DNA of 8,611 nucleotides from Pseudomonadota bacterium (GTDB taxonomy: Bacteria; Pseudomonadota; Alphaproteobacteria; Rhizobiales; Hyphomicrobiaceae), in contig JAEZBZ010000316.1 in the NCBI GenBank assembly GCA_023412745.1, positions 1 to 8,611 on the forward strand, given 5' to 3'. A program made the translations under genes and the position numbers. Below are positions 1 to 6,190 of the stretch, piece by piece (the stretch's first letter is position 1; each line of letters opens with the position of its first letter). The notes below the pieces were generated by a model. That model saw nothing but the letters and a program-made list of their open reading frames with translations. It had not been told where the DNA came from and made no database searches.

Positions 1-689
1 GCATGGGGCCGAAAGCGTTTGAACAGGCGGCGGGATTTCTTCGCATCATGAATGGCAAAAACCCTCTAGACGCGTCGGCGGTGCATCCAGAGGCCTATGA
101 GGTCGTCGAGAAGATCGCCGCTTCTACCAATCGGTCATTAAAAGATCTGATCGGCGATTCCGCATTTCTGAGGACGGTGAAGGTTGCGCAATTTGCCGAC
201 GATAAATTCGGCATTCCGACGGTCAAGGATATCGTTTCGGAATTGGAGAAACCCGGGCGCGATCCGCGGCCGGAATTTAAAACCGCAACGTTCATGGAGG
301 GCGTCGAGAAGATCTCCGACCTGAAGCCCGGCATGCAGCTTGAAGGTGTGGTGACCAATGTCACGGCATTCGGCGCGTTCGTCGATATCGGCGTACACCA
401 GGACGGGCTGGTGCATATTTCCGAGCTGGCGGATCGTTTCGTAAAAGATCCGCGCGAAGTCGTGAAGGCCGGTGACGTGGTGCGGGTGCGTGTCAAGGAC
501 GTCGATGAAGGCCGCAAGCGCATCGCGTTGACGATGAAGTCCGGCGCGGTAGATCGGTCTGGTGATGCTGGCGGATTCTCCAGCAGCAGTGGATCCGCCC
601 GCGATCACAAGCCGGTGCGGCAGGCGCCGGAAGCGGCAGGCGAAAGCGCGCTGGCCGCAGCTTTGCGGCGCGCGCAGAGCCGCAATTGA
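1..689 (+). CDS. tex: Tex, transcription accessory RNA-binding protein (3' end only)
   Basis: This is the C-terminal 228 or so residues of Tex, a cytoplasmic nucleic-acid-binding protein related to eukaryotic Spt6; the full family length is about 770-790 residues, so the 5' part lies outside the window. The first residues (MGPKAFEQAAGFLRI, then NPLDASAVHPEAY) are the conserved helix-hairpin-helix region of Tex. An S1 RNA-binding domain follows at about residues 107-180 of the fragment, with LKPGMQLEGVVTNVTAFGAF and DGLVHISEL. The last 45 residues are a low-complexity Ser/Gly/Arg/Ala tail typical of Tex proteins. The first ATG in the window is internal and not the true start. The stop TGA at 687-689 overlaps an ATG at 689, so the next gene may be co-transcribed. 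Identity is confident from family motifs. Confidence 0.95.
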   Translation, partial: MGPKAFEQAAGFLRIMNGKNPLDASAVHPEAYEVVEKIAASTNRSLKDLIGDSAFLRTVKVAQFADDKFGIPTVKDIVSELEKPGRDPRPEFKTATFMEGVEKISDLKPGMQLEGVVTNVTAFGAFVDIGVHQDGLVHISELADRFVKDPREVVKAGDVVRVRVKDVDEGRKRIALTMKSGAVDRSGDAGGFSSSSGSARDHKPVRQAPEAAGESALAAALRRAQSRN

Positions 690-712
690 TGGAAACGGCG
701 GGGCAGGCACGC

Positions 713-1165
713 ATGCAAATCTACGTTGACGCGGATGCCTGCCCGGTCAAGGATGAGGTCATGCGCGTAGCCGAGCGCCACGGGCTGCCAGTGCATTTCG
801 TTGCCAACGCATGGATGCGATTGCCGGTTGGCCCCTTAGCGCAACGGGTTGTCGTTGCGGAGGGCGCGGACGCTGCAGACAACTGGATCGCCGAGCGCAT
901 TACGCGCGACGATATCGCCATTACCGCCGATATTCCGCTCGCCTCGTGCTGTCTGAAGGCCGGGGCGCAGGCTATTGGTCCGACCGGCAAACCGTTCACC
1001 GACGCCAGTATTGGCATGGCACTAGCCATGCGCGATCTGTCGGCGCATTTGCGCGAAACAGGAGAAAGCAAGGGCTATAACGCGAGCTTTACGAAGCGCG
1101 ATCGCTCTCGCTTTCTCGAAGCATTAGAGGAGGCCGTCCAGCGCGCCCGCCGCCGGTCCGGTTAA
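713..1165 (+). CDS. UPF0178 / YaiI-YqxD (DUF188) family protein
   Basis: A 150-residue soluble protein of the YaiI/YqxD family, whose biochemical role is unproven; the fold is thought to be PIN-nuclease-like. Visible family signatures are the N-terminal MQIYVDADACPVKDEV, the central ITADIPLASCCLKAGA, GPTGKPFTDASIGMALAMRDL, and the C-terminal FTKRDRSRFLEALEEAV. Length agrees with the family. I chose ATG 713 because homologues begin directly with the IYVDADACPVK strand and a GGGGCAGG stretch lies just upstream. An in-frame ATG at 689, overlapping the tex stop, and a TTG at 686 would add eight or nine non-conserved residues and cannot be excluded. The close spacing to tex suggests a shared transcript. 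It could act on RNA or DNA ends, but no catalytic function is claimed. Confidence 0.92.
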   Translation: MQIYVDADACPVKDEVMRVAERHGLPVHFVANAWMRLPVGPLAQRVVVAEGADAADNWIAERITRDDIAITADIPLASCCLKAGAQAIGPTGKPFTDASIGMALAMRDLSAHLRETGESKGYNASFTKRDRSRFLEALEEAVQRARRRSG

Positions 1166-1240
1166 CCCAATCCGAATGGTAGCAATTCAGTTTTCGGAAA
1201 GATTCCGTTATCTGATCAGTGACGGACATCGGAGCCATCT

Positions 1241-1663
1241 ATGTTACGCGCAATCTTTTTGAGTGTCGGAGTTATCGTTTACGCATTCGTCGCCAACGCA
1301 CAAGCGGCTCAAGCGCAAGGATTGCCGCAAAGATTTCTCGGAGTCTGGCAGGTCATAGAAAACCAAACCACTCCATGCAGGAAGTCTGACTGGGATTCCA
1401 ATCCCGATGATACGCATGTGCACGTCAGCGCGCGCGAATTCAACACCGGGGAATCATACTGCCGCATATCGTCCGTAAGAAAAGGCAAGAACGATAGCGA
1501 CTATTCCGCCGTTCGTCTGAAACTGTCGTGCTCAGGCGAGGGGGAGTCCTGGGAGGTAACAGGGATCTGGCAAGTCACAGAACTAAGTGGCCAGAAAATT
1601 CTGCTCGCCGCTGCATCGAGCAGGTACGGCGCGCACATCACGACATATAGGTGGTGCCCATAG
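1241..1663 (+). CDS. Secreted four-cysteine protein of unknown function
   Basis: A 140-residue protein that I cannot name. The N-terminus (MLRAIFLSVGVIVYAFVANA) is a typical Sec signal peptide, with likely cleavage after ANA or AQA near residues 20-26, giving a mature protein of about 115 residues in the periplasm or outside the cell. The mature part has four cysteines (TTPCRKSDW, SYCRISSV, LSCSGEGESW, and the C-terminal RWCP), consistent with two disulfides. Trp and Gly-rich strand-like segments (FLGVWQVIEN, VTGIWQVTEL) suggest a small beta-structured domain. GGAG sits about 8 nt before the ATG. The gene lies 75 bp after the YaiI-type gene and may have its own promoter. Its last 26 bp overlap the 3' end of the convergent sulP gene. 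I recall similar hypothetical proteins in Bradyrhizobium, but give no function. Confidence 0.82.
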   Translation: MLRAIFLSVGVIVYAFVANAQAAQAQGLPQRFLGVWQVIENQTTPCRKSDWDSNPDDTHVHVSAREFNTGESYCRISSVRKGKNDSDYSAVRLKLSCSGEGESWEVTGIWQVTELSGQKILLAAASSRYGAHITTYRWCP

Positions 1664-3365
1664 TCGGCTCGCCATTCGTCGATTGCCAATGGCTGATGGC
1701 GTCCTCGACCGTGGACGCATAACGCACGTCCGGCTTCCGCAGCCCTGATAACAGCAGCACGCGGCGCACGTTCCTGGCTGTTCCGGCGAAATACACCTTG
1801 GTTCCCGAAGCCCGCAGCTTGCGCACGAACGCCTCCAGCGCCTTCGCGGCGGTGCTATCCACGATCGGAACATCCGAGAAATCGAGCACGAACACGCTTG
1901 GGTGAGTGCCGATGCGATCGAGTACGCTGGATACGGTGGCCGTCGCACCAAAGAAGAACGCGCCGGAGATGCGATAGACCACGATCTCGCCGTTCTGCTG
2001 CATGTGATAGGCTGGGCGCCCTGTGTCGGCTACATCTTCCGGGACCACTTGGCTGCCCGTCGCGACCTCGATGGCTTCGGCCATTCGATGCAGGAACAGG
2101 AACGCGCCGAGCGTCACGCCGACGCTGATAGCGACAACCAGATCGACGAAGATGGTCAGCAGGAATGTGGCCAGCAACACCGTGGCGTCACCCCAGGACG
2201 ACCGCAGCAGCCGCCAGAATTCGTGCCGCTCAGCCATGTTCCAGGCAACAACTGCCAGCACCGCGCCGAGCGAGGCCAGCGGTATGTAGCCGGCGAGCGG
2301 CGCGGCTACGAGCATGAACAGCAGCACATACAGCGCATGCATCACGCCTGCGACCGGACCATAGGCGCCGGCGCGGACGTTGGTCGCGGTTCGCGCGATC
2401 GTACCGGTGGCGCACATGCCGCCGAACGAAACGCTGGCGATATTGGCCGCACCCTGGGCGACGAGTTCGCAGTTGGATCGATGCCGTCTGCCCGTCATGC
2501 CGTCGGCAACGACAGCCGACAGAAGGGATTCGATGGCGCCGAGCAGCGCGATCGTTATGGCGTCCGGCAGCACGGCCTGCATCTTGGCGAGGTCGAAGTC
2601 CGGCAGCGAGGGTGCTGGCAACGTGCGCGGAATGCCGCCGAACCGCGTGTCGATGGTCGCGACATCGAGGCTGAGCAGGTAGGTCAGCAGTGCAGTCACA
2701 CCGACAGCGATCAGCAGGCCCGGCGCTTTCGGGCGGTAGTGCTTGACGCCGAGGATGATGCCAATCGCGACCGCAGACAGCGCAACGGTGGCCGGGCTGA
2801 TGGTGCCGAGGTGGGTCGCGATGGCGTGGATTTTCGGTATCAGCGCCGCGGGCTCCTTGACGATGTCGAGCCCGAGCAGCTCCTTGATCTGACTGGCGAA
2901 GATGATTGCCGCAATGCCAGCCGTGAAGCCGATGGTGACCGGGAACGGGATGTACTTGATGTACGAGCCTAGACGGAGGAAGCCGACCGCCATCATCATC
3001 ACGCCGGCCATCAGCGTGGCGAGCACCAGCCCGTCGTAGCCGTGCCGTTCGACGATAGTAGCGATGAGGACGATGAACGCGCCGGCCGGTCCGCCAATTT
3101 GAAATCGGCTGCCGCCAAGCGCGGAAATCAGGAAGCCGGCGACGATTGCGGTATAAAGGCCCTTGTCCGGCGACAAGCCCGAGCCGATGGCGATGGCCAT
3201 TGACAGCGGCAGAGCGACGATCGCGACCGTCAGGCCGGCGAGCGCATCGGCGCGGAAGTTCTGCCATCCATAGCCTTCGCGCAGAACGGTGAGCAGTTTC
3301 GGCGAAAACTGCTCGGCGAAACTAAGCCGCGCCGGTTTCAGGTGGATGGTCGCGGGCGCATTCAT
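1638..3365 (-). CDS. SulP-family anion permease with STAS domain
   Basis: A 575-residue inner-membrane transporter of the SLC26/SulP family (sulfate, bicarbonate or another anion; the substrate cannot be read from sequence). The N-terminal signature DALAGLTVAIVALPLSMAIA (about residues 40-59) and SGLSPDKGLYTAIVAGF start a multi-helix Sulfate_transp domain reaching about residue 430. It is followed by a cytoplasmic STAS domain (about 462-557) with the core strand VFVLDFSDVPIVDSTAAKAL; D503-S504-T505 occupy the phosphorylation-type loop of anti-sigma antagonists. Length is normal for the family. The ATG at 3365 has an AAGGAG ribosome-binding site 9 nt upstream. The XRE regulator gene lies 93 bp upstream on the same strand, so the two are probably co-regulated. 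The last residues run into the convergent secreted-protein gene. Confidence 0.94.
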   Translation of the reverse strand: MNAPATIHLKPARLSFAEQFSPKLLTVLREGYGWQNFRADALAGLTVAIVALPLSMAIAIGSGLSPDKGLYTAIVAGFLISALGGSRFQIGGPAGAFIVLIATIVERHGYDGLVLATLMAGVMMMAVGFLRLGSYIKYIPFPVTIGFTAGIAAIIFASQIKELLGLDIVKEPAALIPKIHAIATHLGTISPATVALSAVAIGIILGVKHYRPKAPGLLIAVGVTALLTYLLSLDVATIDTRFGGIPRTLPAPSLPDFDLAKMQAVLPDAITIALLGAIESLLSAVVADGMTGRRHRSNCELVAQGAANIASVSFGGMCATGTIARTATNVRAGAYGPVAGVMHALYVLLFMLVAAPLAGYIPLASLGAVLAVVAWNMAERHEFWRLLRSSWGDATVLLATFLLTIFVDLVVAISVGVTLGAFLFLHRMAEAIEVATGSQVVPEDVADTGRPAYHMQQNGEIVVYRISGAFFFGATATVSSVLDRIGTHPSVFVLDFSDVPIVDSTAAKALEAFVRKLRASGTKVYFAGTARNVRRVLLLSGLRKPDVRYASTVEDAISHWQSTNGEPTMGTTYMS

Positions 3366-3374
3366 AGTCTCCGT

Positions 3375-3380
3375 CTCCTT
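3375..3380 (-). promoter_or_regulatory. Ribosome-binding site of sulP
   Basis: AAGGAG on the minus strand, 9 nt before the ATG at 3365, is a near-consensus Shine-Dalgarno sequence and settles the start of the permease gene. Confidence 0.8.
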
Positions 3381-3458
3381 GCATCAAGGAGCGGCGGGAT
3401 CGTCGGCAGGCTCGTCGGCGGTCTCCGTCGCAGATCGATCGTTTGGTCGTGGTGGCAA

Positions 3459-3764
3459 TCAAGCCTTGGTTTTTCGGGATCCGCGCGCCGCTGGCCCGAC
3501 CGTCTTCACGGCTGTGGCTGCAACTTTCATGCGGACTCCGCGGCCCATGCCTTGGCTGGGCGAATTCTCCCCGATCAGTTCAATCCCAGCATGGTCGAAG
3601 GCCTCGACCACTTTCATCAGCGTATCGACGACACCGCGGACGTTGCCTTGGCTGGCTTCCATCCGCTGGATGGTCGGCAACGAGACATCAGCCAGATCGG
3701 CCAGCGTCTGCTGGTCGATGCCAAGCAGAGCCCGCGCTGCACGCATCTGTGCCGCTGTGATCAT
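3459..3764 (-). CDS. XRE-family helix-turn-helix transcriptional regulator
   Basis: A 101-residue DNA-binding protein. Residues 1-60 form an XRE/Cro-like HTH: MITAAQMRAARALLGIDQ (helix 1), TLADLADVSLPTIQRMEAS (helices 2-3, the recognition part) and NVRGVVDTLMKVVEAFDHAG (helices 4-5). A short strand, IELIGEN, follows, and then a basic tail ending RGSRKTKA. The start at 3764 is chosen because homologues begin with MI(T/S)AAQ and AAGGG lies 11 nt upstream; an upstream ATG at 3812 would add 16 unlikely residues encoded inside the inverted-repeat region. sulP lies downstream on the same strand after a 93-bp gap. The inverted repeat 39-79 bp upstream of the ATG is the natural candidate for autoregulation. 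Family assignment is firm; the target and effector are unknown. Confidence 0.9.
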   Translation of the reverse strand: MITAAQMRAARALLGIDQQTLADLADVSLPTIQRMEASQGNVRGVVDTLMKVVEAFDHAGIELIGENSPSQGMGRGVRMKVAATAVKTVGPAARGSRKTKA

Positions 3765-3802
3765 CGGATATGTAACCCTTGAAATGTGAATACACAAATA
3801 AC

Positions 3803-3843
3803 AACCATCCATAATGATGTCTAGGCCATCATTATAGATGGTT
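3803..3843. promoter_or_regulatory. 17-bp inverted repeat, probable operator of the XRE regulator
   Basis: The left arm AACCATCCATAATGATG (3803-3819) and right arm CATCATTATAGATGGTT (3827-3843) are reverse complements except at one position, with a 7-nt centre. A further half-site, CATAATGGTG (3844-3853), repeats the core CATAATGRTG. The three cores start at 3810, 3827 and 3844, exactly 17 bp apart with alternating orientation. The array lies in the AT-rich region just upstream of the XRE gene and covers a possible -10 box. Binding by the adjacent XRE protein is inference. As RNA it could also form a hairpin, but there is no U-tract. Confidence 0.7.
3831..3836 (-). promoter_or_regulatory. Possible -10 box for the XRE-sulP transcript
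   Basis: On the minus strand this reads TATAAT, a perfect -10 hexamer, 67 bp upstream of the XRE start codon and inside the right arm of the inverted repeat. The hexamer 17 nt further upstream (TCACAA) is a poor -35, which suits a regulated promoter but lowers confidence. Confidence 0.45.
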
Positions 3844-3947
3844 CATAATGGTGTTGTGATTGATCTGACCCGACGCGTCAGGCCTATGCAACATTGCAGA
3901 CTTTCGGCCAAACGACGTGCAGCCGGTGGCAAATCCGTTCACACGAA

Positions 3948-4061
3948 ATGTTCAGTGTGTCGCCTGTAGAAGTCTGGTGCGGCTCTCTCGTTCCCGTTCG
4001 ACTGAGCGGTGGCATGGTTGCGTCGTTCCTGATTGTGTTGATTGCGGGCTTGGCCTCATGA
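3948..4061 (+). CDS. Possible 37-residue membrane peptide overlapping the glycosyltransferase start
   Basis: An ATG-started small ORF whose C-terminal half is hydrophobic (GGMVASFLIVLIAGLAS) and could span the membrane once. Its TGA overlaps the glycosyltransferase ATG as ATGA, the usual arrangement for translational coupling. The ribosome-binding site is weak and I know no homologue. The frame stays open upstream to 3864, so it may instead be the last residues of a decayed upstream membrane protein. It could equally be chance; confidence is low. Confidence 0.25.
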   Translation: MFSVSPVEVWCGSLVPVRLSGGMVASFLIVLIAGLAS

Positions 4062-5335
4062 GCAAAACTGGAAAAGACTACGTTGTGGTCGTGCAGGCGC
4101 CGGCGATCGGTCTGGGCGGCGGTCGGTTTGCCACTGAGAGCGCCTTTGCGATCCATCTCAAAGCTCTGCGGGCCGATCTCGGGGCCGATTTCGCGCGACT
4201 GGTCGTCGTCGCCCCGCAAATGCAGAAATCCATCTACGAGAAAAACCTGAATTCGTTCGGATGCATCACGGAAGATGCTGACGGTATTGTATTTGTCCCT
4301 GCGCACGAAAATGGAGTATCTCCTGGGCAATTCTGGACGAAAGAGTTGATCCCGTTCTGGAAGAGATTGACAGTCGTTTTGTCCAGCGCCGGATATGTGC
4401 AAACGGGCCTGGCGTCGGACATTAAAGTTCCTTATCTGGCCGTCGTGAACGCGAGGGTTTGGCTGAAAAGAATACCTTCGACGTTCATAATCGATATCGA
4501 TTTCAGGCAGATGAGCCGGCGCTTTTATCGGACCGGTGTTTGGTCACGAAAGAGCTATCTGGTGAATAGGCTGATTCATGATCCATTTAAGAAGCTGCAG
4601 GTTTGGCTGGCCGTTCGCGCAAGCAATCTCGCGCTTTTGAAAAGTCCGAGCATGGTTGCTGATTATGGCGCAGGCCGACCTCATGTTAAGGACTTCCTCG
4701 ATGCTGCGCATAGTGCGCGGGAAGTTGTAACGCACGAGCTGCTCGAAAACCGGCTGGCGGCGCGCGCAGAAAAAAGCCGGCCGTTGGAGGTCGTCTATTT
4801 CGGTCGTTTTGTACCGTATAAGGGCCTCGATCTGGCGCTGGACGCCGTCGAACACGCAATCCGACGCGGCGCAAATATTCGCCTGACCTTTATTGGCAGC
4901 GGTGAATGTCTCGACAGCCTGCGGCGGCGTGCGGAAACGCCAGAGCTTCGAGATGCTGTCACGTTTGTGGCGCCGGTTCCGTATGGGGACCAGCTATTCG
5001 ATCTTATTGATGGAGCCGATGTCACTATTGCGGCACCCAAGACTGAGGACACGCCGCGCGCCGCGCTCGATTCCATGGCGCGTGGTTTGCCCATCGTTGC
5101 TTTCGATATCGACTACTTCAAGAACCTGGCCGACAAGAGCGGGGCGGTTGCTCTGGCGGAGTGGCCGTCGCCGGAAAGCTTGGCCGATCGGCTCGTCGAG
5201 CTTGATAACGACCGTTCCAGTGTCGCGAAGATGGCCCGACACGCCGTCGTGTTTGCGCAAGCCAATACGCAAGAAATCTGGCTCAAACGGCGCACTGAAT
5301 GGACGCAGGCTGCCTATTCGGCGGGACGGTCATAG
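4058..5335 (+). CDS. GT-B fold glycosyltransferase (group 1 / GT4-like)
   Basis: A 425-residue cytoplasmic or membrane-associated glycosyltransferase, probably acting in polysaccharide or glycolipid assembly; donor and acceptor are unknown. The N-terminal half holds a nucleotide-fold start (YVVVVQAPAIGLGGGRF) with a Gly-rich loop. The C-terminal half is a Glycos_transf_1 domain: VVYFGRFVPYKGLDLALDAV (GRF at residues 249-251), LTFIGSGE, VTFVAPVPYGDQLFDLIDGADV, then EDTPRAALDSMARGLPIVAF. The usual E-x7-E donor-binding pair is E330 and D338 here, an Asp in the second position. ATG 4058 is preferred over an in-frame GTG at 3917, which would add 47 Cys/Arg-rich residues unlike any GT; the ribosome-binding site is weak in both cases. 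No other polysaccharide gene is intact nearby, so it looks like the survivor of a larger locus. Confidence 0.85.
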   Translation: MSKTGKDYVVVVQAPAIGLGGGRFATESAFAIHLKALRADLGADFARLVVVAPQMQKSIYEKNLNSFGCITEDADGIVFVPAHENGVSPGQFWTKELIPFWKRLTVVLSSAGYVQTGLASDIKVPYLAVVNARVWLKRIPSTFIIDIDFRQMSRRFYRTGVWSRKSYLVNRLIHDPFKKLQVWLAVRASNLALLKSPSMVADYGAGRPHVKDFLDAAHSAREVVTHELLENRLAARAEKSRPLEVVYFGRFVPYKGLDLALDAVEHAIRRGANIRLTFIGSGECLDSLRRRAETPELRDAVTFVAPVPYGDQLFDLIDGADVTIAAPKTEDTPRAALDSMARGLPIVAFDIDYFKNLADKSGAVALAEWPSPESLADRLVELDNDRSSVAKMARHAVVFAQANTQEIWLKRRTEWTQAAYSAGRS

Positions 5336-5357
5336 TCCAGGCGTCATTCGCCCTGGA
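5336..5357 (+). terminator. Hairpin immediately after the glycosyltransferase stop
   Basis: TCCAGGCG (5336-5343), loop TCATT, then CGCCCTGGA (5349-5357) form an 8-bp stem with one bulged C directly after the TAG. There is no U-tract, so this is at best a weak intrinsic terminator or a 3'-end stabilising hairpin. Confidence 0.4.
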
Positions 5358-5365
5358 TTACGCGT

Positions 5366-5537
5366 AAACCGCCTGACGGTCTGCACACAGGCGAACATTA
5401 TATTTCGCTGTGGTGGCTGTATGGGCTCTATCCGGGAGCATTAGCCTGGTCATTTCTGCTTCGGTCTCCAACAAGCTGCGCCGGTGGACGAGTCCAATCG
5501 CGAGAGACCTCAGCCCGCTGCCCCCCTCGATTTCTGA
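5366..5537 (+). pseudogene. Possible remnant of a membrane protein C-terminus
   Basis: Read from 5366, the frame gives KPPDGLHTGEHYISLWWLYG and then LYPGALAWSFLL, an aromatic hydrophobic segment that looks like a transmembrane end rather than random translation. A +1 shift at about 5459 continues into FGLQQAAPVDESNRERPQPA and ends at TGA 5535-5537, like a polar C-terminal tail. No start codon with a ribosome-binding site is visible, and upstream lie the GT stop and a hairpin. A decayed polysaccharide polymerase or ligase would fit next to a glycosyltransferase, but that is guesswork. The following 5538-5716 shows no gene. Confidence 0.3.
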
Positions 5538-5730
5538 GTTGCGTCACGTGCCGATCATCGATCGTGCGCAGAACAATTCCGCTCACCTCAAAAAGCCGAC
5601 ATCCTCGAGCCGACGCGATGGACCAGGAACAGACATTTATGTCGTCTGGGGTGACTGCATGCCGATCGAAGCTCGATCCCAGAAGCCGACTTGAGCAGTT
5701 GCAGCACAGCCCAGAATGACTCACCGCCAA

Positions 5731-5741
5731 TGAAGTGGTCC
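5731..5741 (+). repeat. Left inverted end of the IS remnant (inner part)
   Basis: TGAAGTGGTCC pairs with the right-end GGACCACTCA at 6164-6173, with one extra A on the left. It lies 46 bp before the orfA start. Confidence 0.65.
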
Positions 5742-5776
5742 GCGCCGAAGTGGCTTTTTGCCCGAGGAGGACAGAT

Positions 5777-6153
5777 ATGGCGAGGAAGAGCTACCAGGCG
5801 CAAGAGATCGTCTCGAAGCTGCGGCAAGTGGACGTTCTGGTTTCGCAAGGGGCCAAGGTTCCGGATGCGGTGCGATCAATTAGCGTGACGGATGTCACGT
5901 ACTACCGCTGGCGTTGTGAGTACGGCGTCTGCAGATGGATCGGGTCAAGCGGATGAAGGATCTTGAGCTGAAGAACCAGCGGCTGCGCAAGGCGGTCTCC
6001 GATCTGACACTGGGTAAGCTGATCTTAGCTGAGGCCGCCAAGTCGCCAGCACCTGATGTCCTCGTGCCGACAATGGCTGCGTGGCCACCTGCGCGGCGTC
6101 GGGCCGCTCCGTCGTCTACGCAGCATCTAGCCGATGGACGCACTGTGAACTAA
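5777..6153 (+). pseudogene. IS3-family OrfA transposase, frameshifted
   Basis: The ATG at 5777 has a strong GAGGAGG ribosome-binding site 6 nt upstream. The first 50 residues (MARKSYQAQEIVSKLRQ, then VTYYRWRCEYG) are the HTH_Tnp_1 domain of IS407-type OrfA. Near 5927 one base, probably a G, is missing; the natural continuation appears in the next frame as LQMDRVKRMKDLELKNQRL and RKAVSDLTLGKLILAEAA, the OrfA leucine-zipper region, ending at about 6042. The rest to TAA 6151-6153 (ARRRAAPSSTQHLADGRT) vaguely recalls a collapsed start of OrfB (ARRRAC, QHRST) but is not a functional DDE transposase. The shift lies in mid-domain and not at the usual slippery site near the end of orfA, so it is a mutation, not programmed frameshifting. 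Confidence 0.8.
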
Positions 6154-6163
6154 CACTCCTCCC

Positions 6164-6173
6164 GGACCACTCA
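6164..6173 (-). repeat. Right inverted end of the IS remnant (inner part)
   Basis: GGACCACTCA is the reverse complement of TGAGTGGTCC, matching the left end at 5731 with a single-base gap; the flanking CCCGG/CCGCG bases are also partly conserved. Confidence 0.65.
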
Positions 6174-6190
6174 ATGGGGGGGCATGTTCT

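Larger units (their letters stand above)
5717..6190 (+). mobile_element. Internally deleted IS3-family (IS407-like) element
   Basis: About 0.47 kb between inverted ends. The clear inner match is TGAAGTGGTCC at 5731 against GGACCACTCA ending at 6173; weaker similarity extends outward (TGACTCACCGCC on the left, C-rich complement on the right) to roughly 5717 and 6190. Inside are a frameshifted orfA and, at most, a scrap of orfB, compared with about 1.2-1.3 kb for a complete element. It therefore encodes no working transposase and is a relic, or a non-autonomous copy if its ends are still recognised. No convincing target-site duplication is visible, which suits an old insertion. Exact borders are uncertain by 10-15 bp. 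Confidence 0.7.

Noticed and set aside
1195..1207. Small hairpin CGGAA-AGA-TTCCG after the YaiI-type gene
   Set aside because: Only 5 bp of stem and no U-tract; too weak to call a terminator.
1902..2972. A 356-codon plus-strand ORF antisense to the permease gene
   Set aside because: Its translation is rich in Arg, Asp, Gly and Gln without domains, and it is the mirror of a strongly conserved SulP reading frame; high GC creates such shadows.
3917..4057. GTG-started extension of the glycosyltransferase
   Set aside because: The extra 47 residues are Cys/Arg-rich with no GT similarity, and the conserved nucleotide-fold strand begins right after the ATG at 4058.
3884..4402. A 172-codon minus-strand ORF across the glycosyltransferase start
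   Set aside because: No recognisable domain and no ribosome-binding site; it is antisense to the better-supported GT frame.
5588..5848. Minus-strand ORF spanning the left IS end
   Set aside because: It runs antisense into orfA and across the IS boundary, so it cannot be a conserved gene.
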